From the NCBI RefSeq assembly GCF_016863515.1, contig NZ_BOPA01000001.1, forward strand, positions 1 to 64,000: a stretch of 64,000 nt of DNA. The letters are read 5' to 3'. The notes beneath the pieces were generated by a model. The model made no database searches and was not told where the DNA came from. It saw only the letters and a program-made list of their open reading frames with translations. This document shows, one piece after another, positions 44,908 through 53,736 of this stretch. The first letter of the stretch is position 1; each line of letters starts with the position of its first letter. The DNA comes from Micromonospora gifhornensis. GTDB taxonomy: Bacteria > Actinomycetota > Actinomycetes > Mycobacteriales > Micromonosporaceae. The position numbers were made by a program, and so were the translations under genes.

Positions 44908-45813
44908 TCAGCGGAGCCAGGGGATGTTGCGGTTGAGCAGGCCGCGCTGCTTGAGTTCCTTGCGCAGCGGGATCTCGTCGTCGATGTAGCCGTCCCAGTT
45001 GATGCCCCAGTAGTTCGCGGTGTGGGTGCCCTCACCGCAGAGCTGGCGCTGCACCGGCGTGCGGTTGTTCCACCACTCGCCGTTCTTGTCGATGTGCAGC
45101 TCGTCGAGGGGACGGATCCACCGGTAGGTGTAGCCGACGAAGAGCATCTTGCGGGTGATGTTCGACAGGTTCGTCGACCGCGAGTGCCACTGGCGGCGGT
45201 CGAAGATGAAGGCGTCGCCCGGGTTGGCGGTGATCTCGACGGTGCCCTCCGGGTCCGGGTTGTGCACCGTGGTGTCCGCCGGACGCGGCAGCGAGTTCCA
45301 CAGGTGGCTGCCCGGGATGACCTTGGTGGCGCCGCGGCCGGTCTCCGACAGGTCGGAGAGCACGTAGGCGACCTTCAGCGAGAACATCGGCCGGGGCAGG
45401 TTCGGGTCCATCGTCTCCGGGTCGGAGTTCTGCCGGTACCCGTCCTGGTGCCACCCCCAGTACGGCTTCTCCGGCTCCAGCGCCGGAGGAGTCACGTCGA
45501 GGTGGTTGTGGTGGCTGTAGATGTTCCACCCGGCCAGGCCCCACATGTACGGGAAGGCGATCGGGTGGGTGAGCAGGTCGCCGAAGAGCTCGTCGCGCTC
45601 AAGGAAGCCCAGCAGGTGCAGGGTGCCGTCCTTGGTGGTCTTGCCCTTGGCCTTCTCCTCGGCGTACACCCGGTCGACCGCGGCTTCGAGGGCGGCCCGG
45701 TGGTCCTCGGTCAGGACGTTGCGCAGCAGGAGAAATCCCTGCTCGTGGAACTCCTTGCGGTCGACGTCACTGATCGGTTCATAGCCGGTGCGGTCGCCGT
45801 AGTCGAAAGCCAC
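44908..45813 (-). CDS. Phytanoyl-CoA dioxygenase family (Fe(II)/2-oxoglutarate) enzyme
   Basis: A 301-residue non-haem iron oxygenase. The iron-binding triad H122-x-D124...H210 is complete (WHQDGYRQN and FDRRQWHSRSTNLS), with Arg 221 or a nearby Arg as the likely 2-oxoglutarate ligand. It hydroxylates a small molecule that cannot be named. The family includes ectoine and natural-product hydroxylases, and no ectoine genes are nearby. The GTG at 45813 has GGGGAGGG 6 nt upstream. The longer frame from 45954 has no support. It is monocistronic. Confidence 0.9.
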   Translation of the reverse strand: MAFDYGDRTGYEPISDVDRKEFHEQGFLLLRNVLTEDHRAALEAAVDRVYAEEKAKGKTTKDGTLHLLGFLERDELFGDLLTHPIAFPYMWGLAGWNIYSHHNHLDVTPPALEPEKPYWGWHQDGYRQNSDPETMDPNLPRPMFSLKVAYVLSDLSETGRGATKVIPGSHLWNSLPRPADTTVHNPDPEGTVEITANPGDAFIFDRRQWHSRSTNLSNITRKMLFVGYTYRWIRPLDELHIDKNGEWWNNRTPVQRQLCGEGTHTANYWGINWDGYIDDEIPLRKELKQRGLLNRNIPWLR

Positions 45814-45860
45814 GTCGTACCCTCCCCAAGAGGTGAAACCATTTCTGGCACAGGTGGCCG

Positions 45861-45890
45861 ATCGTAACGCGCGATCGCACCGGCTGTCGG
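45861..45890 (-). promoter_or_regulatory. Housekeeping-type promoter of the dioxygenase gene
   Basis: On the minus strand CCGACA (45885-45890) and TACGAT (45861-45866) are 18 nt apart, a good sigma-70-type pair. Transcription would start near 45853, giving a 40-nt leader. Confidence 0.5.
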
Positions 45891-45938
45891 ACCGCCCGCA
45901 TCGATCCCTGCGATGATGACGACGCAGCGCAGCTGAGC

Positions 45939-45984
45939 GACTACCGCTAGTCACTCAGAGTGGCGATGCCGGGCCATTAATGGC
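45939..45984. repeat. Cluster of short palindromes upstream of the dioxygenase promoter
   Basis: GACTA-N4-TAGTC (45939-45952), CACTC-A-GAGTG (45952-45962) and the perfect 12-mer GCCATTAATGGC (45973-45984) lie within 46 bp. They sit 50-100 bp upstream of the dioxygenase -35 and are possible regulator sites. No regulator gene is adjacent. Confidence 0.4.
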
Positions 45985-46031
45985 GGAATGCCGGTTTTTG
46001 CGGTTACTGCGGGTAAGGAGATCGGGGTCTG

Positions 46032-46889
46032 TCAGGCGTCCGCGAAGACCTCGGCGACGACCTCGGCATGCTCCCGCGAACCGTCACCGACCCGGCTCCA
46101 CGAACCACCCCGGTTGGTCCACTCCAGGTCGCCGAAGCGCACCCGCTTCACTCCGTGATCGTTGGCGTGGGCGACCAGCCAGTGCGCGTACCGCCAGCCA
46201 TCGAGTTGGTTCGCCGCCGTGACCGTGAGCCCGGTCAGATGCGCCGTGGTCGCCGAGCCGGTCAACCCCCAGTCGAGGTTGAGACCCTGGGTCAGCGCGG
46301 TGGCGGCAGCCTCGCCCCGCATCGCCGGATCGTCGCCGAAGGTGCAGACCACCGCACCCGTGGCGTGGCCGAGCAGCGCGCGGGTGAGCACCTCCGACTC
46401 GTCGGCCCACTTCTCGTACGCCTCCGGGAAGGCGGACCGCTGCACCTTCTGCGCCGCGTCGGTGACCCGCATGTCCTGCCAGCCGCGCACCTTCTTCAGC
46501 GCGGCGTAGAACCGGTCGGCCGCGTACCGGGGGTCACGGATCTCCTCGGGACTGCCCCAACCCTGGCTCGGCCGCTGCTGGAACAGGCCTACCGAGTCGC
46601 GGTCCCCGCCGGCCAGGTTGCGCAGCCCGGACTCCTGGTAGGCGGTGGCGAGCGCCACCACCACGGCCCGGTCGGGAAGCTCGTGCTGGATGCCGATGGC
46701 CGCGATGGTCGCCGCGTTGGCCATCTGATGAGCGTCCAGGGTCACCTTCCCGTCGGCCTGCACGGTGCAGGCCCGGCTGGCCAAGGGCAGCCGTAGTCGC
46801 TCTCCCACCTGCCGCATGCCGAGCACGATGCCGATCACGGCGACCAGCACGACGACCAGGAAACCGCCCACGACCACCCGAGTTCGCAC
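46032..46889 (-). CDS. Membrane-anchored lysozyme-like (SLT-type) protein
   Basis: A 285-residue protein. One membrane segment lies at about 4-25 (VVVGGFLVVVLVAVIGIVLG), followed by an extracytoplasmic domain whose AYQESGLRNLAGGDRDSVGLFQQRPSQGWG region has the Glu and GLFQQRPSQGWG landmarks of actinobacterial lysozyme-like proteins. Peptidoglycan cleavage is possible but unproven. A second domain (about 165-285) is not recognised. The GTG at 46889 is chosen because GGGAGG lies 5 nt upstream. The longer frame from 47132 overlaps the enoyl-CoA hydratase gene. Confidence 0.82.
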   Translation of the reverse strand: MRTRVVVGGFLVVVLVAVIGIVLGMRQVGERLRLPLASRACTVQADGKVTLDAHQMANAATIAAIGIQHELPDRAVVVALATAYQESGLRNLAGGDRDSVGLFQQRPSQGWGSPEEIRDPRYAADRFYAALKKVRGWQDMRVTDAAQKVQRSAFPEAYEKWADESEVLTRALLGHATGAVVCTFGDDPAMRGEAAATALTQGLNLDWGLTGSATTAHLTGLTVTAANQLDGWRYAHWLVAHANDHGVKRVRFGDLEWTNRGGSWSRVGDGSREHAEVVAEVFADA

Positions 46890-47016
46890 CCACACCTCCC
46901 GTACGACGTCCGCCGAAAGCGTACGTCCCTCAGCGCCCGACCTGGGTCGTCCGTCCAGTTCCACCGCGAGCGCGCGATCCGCGTCGGGACGGAAGTTCCC
47001 CGATGGCGGCCGATCC

Positions 47017-47805
47017 TCACCTGTCGAGTTCGGCGACCCAGCGCGGCGGACGCTTCTCCCGGAACGCGGTGACCCCCTCGATGCCGTCGCCGGACAGGAA
47101 GTAGCGGGTGGACAGGGTGCCCAGCTCCGCAAGTTCGGCGCGCAGGTCGGTGGCGGGTGGGCGGCGCAGCAGTTCCTTCGCCCCGGCCAGCGCCGACGGA
47201 GCGCCCCGCACCAGCGAGTCGAGGTAGCGCTGCACCGCGGCGTCCAACTCGTCGGTCGGCACCGCGGCGGTGACCAGACCGATCTGCGCCGCCCGCCGGC
47301 CGTCGAAGGTGTCGCCGGTCAGGTACAGCTCGGCCGCCGCCCGGGGATGCAGCCGGGGCAGCACGGTCGCCGAGATCACCGCCGGGATCACCCCGATGCG
47401 TACCTCGGTGAAGGCGAAGGTGGCCTCGGCGGCGCAGATCGCCAGGTCGGCCGCCGCGATCAGGCCCAGACCACCGGCTCGGGCCGGGCCGGCGACCCGG
47501 GCCAGCACCGGCTTCGGGCACTGCCGGACCGCCGCGAGCACGTCACCCAGCATCCCGGCGGGCACCGTCCCGCTGGCGTACGCCGCCGCCGTCTCCTTCA
47601 GGTCCGCCCCGGAACAGAAGACCGAGCCGGTGTGGTCCAGCACGATCACCCGGACCGTGTCGTCGGCGACCGCGGCGTCCAGCCCGGCCAGCAGTTGGGT
47701 CATCAACGGCGTGGAGAGGGCGTTGCGGTTGTGTGGGCTGTCCAGGGTGAGGGTGCTCACCCCGCGGGCCGTGGTGACCCGTACCAGCGCGTCGGGAGAG
47801 GTCAT
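47017..47805 (-). CDS. Enoyl-CoA hydratase/isomerase family protein
   Basis: Crotonase-fold enzyme of 262 residues, acting on acyl-CoA thioesters. The oxyanion-hole segments FCSGADLKE (about 64-72) and GLGLIAAADLAI (about 113-124) and the catalytic-Glu region FTEVRIGVIPA are present. The substrate cannot be fixed. The ATG at 47805 is chosen with TAGTGT 8 nt upstream. It is divergent from hemW with only 20 bp between start codons. Confidence 0.92.
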   Translation of the reverse strand: MTSPDALVRVTTARGVSTLTLDSPHNRNALSTPLMTQLLAGLDAAVADDTVRVIVLDHTGSVFCSGADLKETAAAYASGTVPAGMLGDVLAAVRQCPKPVLARVAGPARAGGLGLIAAADLAICAAEATFAFTEVRIGVIPAVISATVLPRLHPRAAAELYLTGDTFDGRRAAQIGLVTAAVPTDELDAAVQRYLDSLVRGAPSALAGAKELLRRPPATDLRAELAELGTLSTRYFLSGDGIEGVTAFREKRPPRWVAELDR

Positions 47806-47812
47806 GGGAGGG

Positions 47813-47819
47813 CACACTA
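47813..47819. promoter_or_regulatory. Overlapping divergent -10 boxes between the hydratase gene and hemW
   Basis: CACACT (47813-47818) on the plus strand ends 7 nt before the hemW ATG, and TAGTGT on the minus strand (47814-47819) ends 8 nt before the hydratase ATG. They share the bases ACACT, so polymerase could hardly occupy both at once. Both mRNAs would be leaderless. Confidence 0.4.
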
Positions 47820-47825
47820 GTGGCC

Positions 47826-49049
47826 ATGCCCGGCGTCCTTCCAGCAGGCGAACCCGTCCCGACCGACGGGTCGTTGCCCGCATCCGCCCGAGCGAGCGTC
47901 GGTGACCAGGGCTTCGGCGTGTACGTGCACGTGCCCTTCTGCGCCAGCCGCTGCGGCTACTGCGACTTCAACACCTACACGGCGCAGGAGCTGGGCGGCG
48001 GCGCGAGCCGGGACGGCTACGCCGACACCGTGCTGGCCGAGCTGGCCCTCGCCGCGCGGGTGCTGGGCGACCGTCCGCCCCGCCGGGTGGAGACCGTCTT
48101 CGTCGGCGGTGGAACCCCCACCCTGCTGCCCGCCGACGACCTGGCCCGCATCCTCGACGCCATCGACCGCACCTGGGGACTGGCCGCCGACGCCGAGGTG
48201 ACCACCGAGGCCAACCCCGAGTCGGTCACCCCTGCCTCCCTCAAGGAGCTGCGGGCCGCCGGCTACACCCGGATCTCGCTGGGCATGCAGTCGGTCGCCC
48301 CCGGGGTGCTCGCCGTGCTCGACCGTCGACACAGCGCCGGTCGGGCCACGGCCGCCGCGCTGGAGGCCCGGGACGCCGGGTTCGACCACGTCAACCTGGA
48401 TCTGATCTACGGGACGCCGGGGGAGCGGCCGGAGGACTTCGCCGCCTCGCTGGACCAGGTCGTGGCGGCGGGCGCCGACCACGTCAGCGCGTACGCCCTG
48501 ATCGTCGAGGACGGCACCCGACTGGCCGCCCGGATGCGTCGCGGTGAACTGCCGTACCCGGACGACGACGTCGCCGCGGACCGTTACCTGGCCGCCGAGG
48601 CCGCCCTCGACGCGGCCGGCTTCTCCTGGTACGAGGTGTCCAACTGGGCCCGTACGCCATCGGGCCGGTGCCGGCACAACCTGCTCTACTGGACCGGCGG
48701 CGACTGGTGGGGCCTCGGGCCGGGGGCGCACAGCCACGTCGGTGGGGTGCGCTGGTGGAACGTCAAACACCCCACGGCGTACGCCCAACGCCTGGCCGCC
48801 GGCCGGTCACCCGGACTGGCGCGGGAGGTGCTGACCGCCGACGAGGCCCGGATGGAGGAGGTCATGCTCCGGCTGCGGCTGGCCGACGGACTGCCGCTGG
48901 ACGTGCTCGACGACGCCGGTCGCGCGGCGGCGGCGCGGGCGGTGACCGACGGCCTGCTGGCCGCTCCCGCCCACGCGGCCGGCCGCGCGGTGTTGACCCT
49001 GCGCGGCCGGCTGCTCGCCGACGCCGTGGTGCGTGACCTGCTGCCCTGA
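47826..49049 (+). CDS. hemW: Radical SAM heme chaperone HemW
   Basis: A 407-residue radical SAM protein formerly annotated as coproporphyrinogen III oxidase. Cluster cysteines C39, C43 and C46 are in VPFCASRCGYCDFN, with GGGTPTLL, SLGMQS and LDLIYGTPGE following and the HemW_C domain at the end. HemW proteins of this type bind heme and lack CPO activity in studied species. The ATG at 47826 is preferred, with GTG at 47820 as an alternative. lepA-hemW-hrcA is the standard bacterial order, here with several genes between lepA and hemW. Confidence 0.95.
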   Translation: MPGVLPAGEPVPTDGSLPASARASVGDQGFGVYVHVPFCASRCGYCDFNTYTAQELGGGASRDGYADTVLAELALAARVLGDRPPRRVETVFVGGGTPTLLPADDLARILDAIDRTWGLAADAEVTTEANPESVTPASLKELRAAGYTRISLGMQSVAPGVLAVLDRRHSAGRATAAALEARDAGFDHVNLDLIYGTPGERPEDFAASLDQVVAAGADHVSAYALIVEDGTRLAARMRRGELPYPDDDVAADRYLAAEAALDAAGFSWYEVSNWARTPSGRCRHNLLYWTGGDWWGLGPGAHSHVGGVRWWNVKHPTAYAQRLAAGRSPGLAREVLTADEARMEEVMLRLRLADGLPLDVLDDAGRAAAARAVTDGLLAAPAHAAGRAVLTLRGRLLADAVVRDLLP

Positions 49050-49064
49050 TGACGGGCTCAGGGA

Positions 49065-49664
49065 TCAGGCCTTCACGAAGGAGTAGCTCATCGGGTACCG
49101 GTAGAGGGTGCCCTCATTGGCCTTGACGCCGCCGATGATGCCGAAGATCACCGGCACGATCCAGACCAGCATCGGGACGAAGAAGAGGATGCCGCAGGTG
49201 ATCGCGGTGAGCACCCAGCTCAGCAGCCCGACGACCGCCCAGGTGAGCTGGAAGTTCAGGGCCGCGACGGCGTGCGCCCGGACGACCGGGGACTGCTGCC
49301 CGCGGGTCATGTTCGCGATCAGCGGCGCGACCCAGCCGAGCAGGCCACCACCGACGACCACGCCGAGCGGGCCGCCGAAGTGGGCGATCAGGGCCCAGGT
49401 CTTGTCTTCGTTGTTGCCGTAGCCGCCGCCGGGCGCGCCGTAGCCGCCGGTCGGGTAGCCGACACCGGGGGGCGGGTAACCGCCGGGCGGCGGATATCCA
49501 CCCGGCGGCGGATAACCACCCGGCGGCGGGTAGCCGGCCGGCGGGGGCTGGTCACCGGGCGGCGGGTAGCCGCCGGGCGGGGGATAGCCGCCCTGGCCAG
49601 ACGATCCGGAAACGGGAGCCGTGGGATCGTCGCCGAAACTCGGGGGACGAGGTGGTTCAGTCAT
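49065..49664 (-). CDS. DUF4870 membrane protein with proline-glycine repeats
   Basis: A 199-residue protein. The N-terminal 80 residues are a tandem array of PPPGGY-type hexamers. The DUF4870 membrane domain follows (about 90-195) with about three helices and the landmarks TWALIAHFGG, AHAVAALNFQLTW and GVKANEGTLYRYP. Function unknown. The ATG at 49664 is chosen because TACCGT lies 6 nt upstream. It is convergent with hemW. Confidence 0.92.
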   Translation of the reverse strand: MTEPPRPPSFGDDPTAPVSGSSGQGGYPPPGGYPPPGDQPPPAGYPPPGGYPPPGGYPPPGGYPPPGVGYPTGGYGAPGGGYGNNEDKTWALIAHFGGPLGVVVGGGLLGWVAPLIANMTRGQQSPVVRAHAVAALNFQLTWAVVGLLSWVLTAITCGILFFVPMLVWIVPVIFGIIGGVKANEGTLYRYPMSYSFVKA

Positions 49665-49670
49665 GGGCTC

Positions 49671-49676
49671 ACGGTA
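49671..49676 (-). promoter_or_regulatory. -10 box (TACCGT) for leaderless DUF4870 transcript
   Basis: Read on the minus strand, TACCGT ends 6 nt before the ATG at 49664 with no ribosome binding site in between. Confidence 0.5.
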
Positions 49677-49785
49677 GGTGCCAGCGGCAATGGCGCACCA
49701 TAGCGACACCGGCGAGTGTCAAGTCCCCGATCGGACTGCGGACAACTCCGTTTTCTTGATCATCGCGCTGCCGGGAGCCTCGACG

Positions 49786-49816
49786 TAGACTGGCACTCGC
49801 TACAGTCGAGTGCCAG
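49786..49816 (+). promoter_or_regulatory. hrcA promoter -10 with CIRCE operator
   Basis: CTGGCACTC (49790-49798) and GAGTGCCAG (49808-49816) flank a 9-nt spacer, an exact CIRCE layout and the binding site of HrcA. A TAGACT -10 box (49786-49791) overlaps its left arm, so bound HrcA would block its own promoter. The -35 is not clear. Confidence 0.88.
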
Positions 49817-49871
49817 GGCGCCCGCCGACGGTGGGTGACGCTCGACACTGACCTGCGACAGGAGGTGGGAG

Positions 49872-50894
49872 ATGGGTCTCGACGACCGCAAGCTCGCCGT
49901 ACTGCGGGCGATTGTCGAGGACTACGTCGCCACCCAGGAGCCGGTCGGCAGCAAGGCCCTGGTCGAGCGGCACCAGCTCGGTGTCTCGCCGGCCACCGTC
50001 AGGAACGACATGGCCGTGCTGGAGGAAGAGGGCTACATCCGGCAGCCGCACACCAGCGCCGGTCGAGTGCCCACCGACCGCGGCTACCGGCTGTTCGTCG
50101 ACCGGTTGAGCCGGGTCAAGCCGCTCAGCCCGGCCGAACGCCGGGCGATCGAGCGGTTCCTGGCCGGCGCGGTCGACCTCGACGACGTGGTGCACCGCAC
50201 CGTCCGGCTGTTGGCGCAGCTGACCCGGCAGGTCGCCGTGGTGCAGTACCCGAGCCTGGCCCGGTCCCGCGTACGGCATCTGGAGCTGGTGCCGATCTCC
50301 ACCACCCGACTGATGCTCGTCGTGATAGCCGACACCGGGCGGGTCGAGCAGCGGCTGGTCGAACTGCCCGCCCCGATCCACGCCGACGACGTGCTGGACC
50401 TGCGTCGGACGGTCAACGAGAAGCTGGTCGGCATCCAGTTGTCGGAGACCCCACCGCTGGTGCAGGCCCTCATCGACGAGTGCGTTCCGCATCTGCGTGG
50501 TGCCATGACCACCCTGTCCACCGTGTTGCTGGAGACACTTGTCGAGCGGCACGAGGAGCGGATCGCGCTGGCCGGCACCGCCAACCTCGCCCGCGGCGGT
50601 CTACTGGACTTCCAGGGTTCCCTGCGGCCGATCCTCGAAGCCCTCGAGGAGGAGGTCGTGCTGCTCAAACTCATCGGCGAGGTGGAGCCGAGCACGCTAC
50701 GGGTACGCATCGGTGACGAGAACGAGATCGACAACCTGCGGGCGGCCTCCGTGGTCAGCACCGGCTACGGCCCGGGCGCGACGATCGTCGGGGGGATGGG
50801 CGTGCTGGGGCCGACCCGGATGGACTACCCCGGGACCATCGCCACGGTGAGGGCCGTGGCACGCTACGTGGGCGAGCTGCTGGCCCAGAACTGA
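49872..50894 (+). CDS. hrcA: Heat-inducible transcriptional repressor HrcA
   Basis: Repressor of class I heat-shock genes that binds CIRCE and needs GroEL for activity. 340 residues: N-terminal winged helix (about 1-75, [36 protein letters not shown]), then GAF-like and dimerisation regions, with [18 protein letters not shown] at the C-terminus. AGGAGGTGGGAG lies just before the ATG. It carries its own CIRCE and is followed by dnaJ after 73 bp, so the two are likely co-regulated. Confidence 0.97.
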   Translation: MGLDDRKLAVLRAIVEDYVATQEPVGSKALVERHQLGVSPATVRNDMAVLEEEGYIRQPHTSAGRVPTDRGYRLFVDRLSRVKPLSPAERRAIERFLAGAVDLDDVVHRTVRLLAQLTRQVAVVQYPSLARSRVRHLELVPISTTRLMLVVIADTGRVEQRLVELPAPIHADDVLDLRRTVNEKLVGIQLSETPPLVQALIDECVPHLRGAMTTLSTVLLETLVERHEERIALAGTANLARGGLLDFQGSLRPILEALEEEVVLLKLIGEVEPSTLRVRIGDENEIDNLRAASVVSTGYGPGATIVGGMGVLGPTRMDYPGTIATVRAVARYVGELLAQN

Positions 50895-50967
50895 TCAGTC
50901 AGGGCCGACGGTGGGCTGCCGCCGCCGACCGGCGTAACGCGAGACGAACACGAGGACACGGAACGCA

Positions 50968-52113
50968 GTGGCCAGGGACTACTACGGCATTCTCGGCGTC
51001 AGCCGGGGCGCCTCCGATGACGAGATCAAGCGCGCGTACCGCAAGCTCGCGCGGCAATTCCACCCGGACGTCAATCCGGATCCGGAGGCACAGGAGAAGT
51101 TCAAGGACATCAACGCCGCGTACGAGGTCCTCTCGGACGATCGGAAACGACAGATCGTCGACCTCGGCGGCGACCCGTTGGCCCCGGGCGGTGGCGGTGC
51201 CGGTGGCCCGGGCGGGCCCGGCGGCGCCGGGCCGTTCGTCGGCTTCCAGGACATCATGGACGCCTTCTTCGGCGGGGCCACCGGCGCCGGCCGGGGACCG
51301 CGACCGCGTACCCGACCGGGTGCCGACGCGATCCTGCGGCTGGAACTGGACCTGCAGGAGACCGCCTTCGGGGTGGAAGCGCCGATCACCGTGGACACCG
51401 CAGTGCTCTGCACCACCTGCTCCGGTGCGGGCACCGCCGCCGGCACCCACCTGGCGACCTGCGAGGCGTGCGGTGGCCGGGGCGAGGTGCAGTCGGTGCA
51501 GCGCACCTTCCTCGGTCAGGTGGTCTCCGCCCGGCCGTGCACCGTCTGCCAGGGCTACGGCACCACCATCCCGCACCCCTGCCCGACCTGCGCCGGTGAC
51601 GGGCGGGTGCGGACCCGCCGGTCGCTGACCGTCAAGATCCCGGCCGGGGTCGAGGACGGCATGCGGATCCGGCTGGCCCAGCAGGGCGAGGTCGGTCCGG
51701 GTGGTGGCACCGCCGGTGACCTCTACGTCGAGATCCACGAGCGGCCGCACGACGTCTTCTCCCGCAAGGGCGACGACCTGCACTGCCGGGTCACCGTGCC
51801 GATGACCGCCGCGGCGCTCGGCACCCGGCTGACCATCAAGACGCTCGACAGCGAGGAACCGGTCGACGTCAAGGCGGGCACCCAGCCCGGCAGCACGTTG
51901 CGGTTGCGGGCCCGGGGCGTACCCCACCTGCGTGGGACCGGTCGTGGTGACCTCTACGTCCACCTCGACGTGCGTACCCCGACCAAGCTCGACGCCGACC
52001 AGGAGCGGATGCTGCGCGACTTCGCCAAGACCCGGGGCGAGGAGGTCGCCGAGCTGACCAAGCAGGGCGGCTTCTTCTCCCGGATGCGCGACGCGTTCAA
52101 CGGTCACGGCTGA
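50968..52113 (+). CDS. dnaJ: Molecular chaperone DnaJ (DnaJ2-type, linked to hrcA)
   Basis: Hsp40 co-chaperone for DnaK, 381 residues. J domain with HPD at 32-34, a short Gly-rich linker (about 75-95), four CxxCxGxG zinc-finger repeats ([32 protein letters not shown]; about 148-218) and the C-terminal substrate-binding domains. The GTG start is well placed. It is the hrcA-linked dnaJ of actinobacteria; a second dnaJ in a dnaK operon is expected elsewhere. Confidence 0.97.
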   Translation: MARDYYGILGVSRGASDDEIKRAYRKLARQFHPDVNPDPEAQEKFKDINAAYEVLSDDRKRQIVDLGGDPLAPGGGGAGGPGGPGGAGPFVGFQDIMDAFFGGATGAGRGPRPRTRPGADAILRLELDLQETAFGVEAPITVDTAVLCTTCSGAGTAAGTHLATCEACGGRGEVQSVQRTFLGQVVSARPCTVCQGYGTTIPHPCPTCAGDGRVRTRRSLTVKIPAGVEDGMRIRLAQQGEVGPGGGTAGDLYVEIHERPHDVFSRKGDDLHCRVTVPMTAAALGTRLTIKTLDSEEPVDVKAGTQPGSTLRLRARGVPHLRGTGRGDLYVHLDVRTPTKLDADQERMLRDFAKTRGEEVAELTKQGGFFSRMRDAFNGHG

Positions 52114-52123
52114 CCGGCGTCCC

Positions 52124-52858
52124 GTGTCCGCTCCGCTGTTCCTGGTCGAGTCGCTGCCCGCCGCCGACACGATGGTGCTCGACGGCCCCGAAGGGCACCA
52201 CGCCGCCACCGTGCAACGGCTACGGGTCGGCGAGGAACTGCTGCTCGGCGACGGCCGGGGCGGCACGGCCGCCGCCGTGGTCAGCGCCGTCGGCCGGGGC
52301 ACCCTCGACCTTGAGATCACCGACCGGGGGTACGTCGACGCGGCGAACCCCCGGCTGGTGGTGGTGCAGGGCATCGCCAAGGGCGACCGGGGTGAACTGG
52401 CCGTACAGGCGATGACCGAGGCGGGCGTGGACGAGATCGTCCCCTGGGCGGCCGGCCGGTCGGTCGCGCAGTGGCGCGGAGACCGGGGCGTACGGGCCCG
52501 GGACAAGTGGGTGGCCACGGCCCGCGAGGCGGCGAAGCAGGCCCGCCGGGCGTGGCTGCCCGTGGTGGCAGGCGCGCCGGACGAGTCCACCGCATCGGTG
52601 GCCCGACGCATCTCCGGCGCCGCCGCCGGCTACGTCCTGCACGAGGAGGCGACCGACCGGCTGACCACCGTCGAGCTGCCCGAGGCGGGCGAGATCGTGC
52701 TGGTGGTCGGCCCCGAGGGCGGCATCACCCCGGCCGAGCTGGCAACGTTTGAGGAGGCCGGCGCGCACCCGGTCCGCCTCGGCCCCTCGGTGCTGCGTAC
52801 CTCCACCGCCGGCGTGGCCGCCCTGGCCGTCCTCGCCACCCGCCTCCTGCGCTGGTAG
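52124..52858 (+). CDS. rsmE: 16S rRNA (uracil(1498)-N(3))-methyltransferase
   Basis: SPOUT-class methyltransferase of the 30S subunit, 244 residues. N-terminal PUA-like domain with GPEGHHAATVQRLRVGEEL, then the SAM-binding knot with LVVGPEGGITPAELATF and LGPSVLRTSTAGVAAL. The GTG start lies 10 nt after dnaJ. hrcA-dnaJ-rsmE is a very common order. It is convergent with the SDR gene. Confidence 0.96.
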   Translation: MSAPLFLVESLPAADTMVLDGPEGHHAATVQRLRVGEELLLGDGRGGTAAAVVSAVGRGTLDLEITDRGYVDAANPRLVVVQGIAKGDRGELAVQAMTEAGVDEIVPWAAGRSVAQWRGDRGVRARDKWVATAREAAKQARRAWLPVVAGAPDESTASVARRISGAAAGYVLHEEATDRLTTVELPEAGEIVLVVGPEGGITPAELATFEEAGAHPVRLGPSVLRTSTAGVAALAVLATRLLRW

Positions 52859-52880
52859 ACCCCGCTGTCGGCCTGCTGCG

Positions 52881-53642
52881 TCAGGTGCGCAGGTAGGAGG
52901 CGCCGTTGAGGTCGATGATGGTGCCGGAGGCCCACTCCGCCTCGGGGCTGGCCAGCCAGTGCACGGCGGCGGCGATCTCCTCGGGCCGGGCCACCCGGTC
53001 GAACGGGCTCTGCGCCCGGATGGCGTCGCCGCGCGGTGCCTTCAGGTGCTCGTTGGTCATGTCCGTCTCGACGAAGCCGGGCGCGACCGTGGCCACCGCA
53101 ATGCCGTACGGTGCCAGGGCCACCGCCAACGACTGGGCCATCGCGTTGAGACCGGCCTTGCTGGCGCCGTACGCCGGATTGGTCGGCTCGCCGCGGAACG
53201 CGCCGCGCGAGGAGACGTTGACGATTCGCCCACCTCGCGTGCGCATGTGCTGGGCGGCGCACCAGGCGGCGTTGGCCGCCCCGAACAGGTTGGTGTCGCA
53301 GACCTCGCGCCAGCGTTGCCGCCACTGCTCGTAGCTGCTGCCGAAGACGGGGTGCGGCGGGTCGGCCGGCCCGAACACGCCGGCGTTGTTGACAAGTACG
53401 TCGAGCCCGTCGAGGCGGTCGGCGGCCTCGTCCACCATCGCCCGTACGGCGTCGGGGTCGGCGAGGTCGGCGCGGACCACGGTGTGGCCGGTGCCCGGCA
53501 GTTCGGCCCGCAGCTGCTCGGCCAGGTCGGCCGAGTCGCGGTGGTGGATCGCCACCCGGTCGCCGGAGGCGGCGAAGGCCTGCACCACCGCCCGCCCGAT
53601 GCCCCGTGAACCGCCCGTGACCAGCACTGCCCGTTCCGCCAT
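52881..53642 (-). CDS. SDR family oxidoreductase
   Basis: Short-chain dehydrogenase of 253 residues. TGGSRGIG cofactor motif (about 8-15), NNAGVFG, Ser in VNVSSRGAF and the YGASK pair are present, and the C-terminal GTIIDLNGASYLRT is normal. The substrate is unknown; similarity is to FabG-like enzymes. ATG at 53642 is chosen over ATG at 53651 because it directly precedes the conserved VLVTGGS. It breaks the usual rsmE-HIT adjacency. Confidence 0.92.
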   Translation of the reverse strand: MAERAVLVTGGSRGIGRAVVQAFAASGDRVAIHHRDSADLAEQLRAELPGTGHTVVRADLADPDAVRAMVDEAADRLDGLDVLVNNAGVFGPADPPHPVFGSSYEQWRQRWREVCDTNLFGAANAAWCAAQHMRTRGGRIVNVSSRGAFRGEPTNPAYGASKAGLNAMAQSLAVALAPYGIAVATVAPGFVETDMTNEHLKAPRGDAIRAQSPFDRVARPEEIAAAVHWLASPEAEWASGTIIDLNGASYLRT

Positions 53643-53673
53643 GGGCGACATCCTGCCGTACCTGCGCGGTGGT

Positions 53674-53728
53674 GTTAACAAGGGGCCCTTGCTCTACCTG
53701 AGGCGTTAAGCAGGGGCCCTTCCTTACA
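53674..53728. repeat. GTTAA...GGGCCC-type palindromic repeat, copy 2
   Basis: GTTAACAAGGGGCCCTTG and GGCGTTAAGCAGGGGCCC form the two halves. The element aligns over its whole length with that at 44849-44904. It lies between divergent genes (SDR and HIT), so it is not a terminator, and its right end carries most of the HIT -10 box. Confidence 0.7.
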
Positions 53729-53730
53729 CT
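53725..53730 (+). promoter_or_regulatory. -10 box (TACACT) for leaderless HIT-gene transcript, at repeat edge
   Basis: TACACT ends 6 nt before the GTG at 53737. Its first bases are the end of the repeat at 53674, so the repeat contributes the promoter. No ribosome binding site is present. Confidence 0.5.
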
Positions 53731-53736
53731 GCCCGG

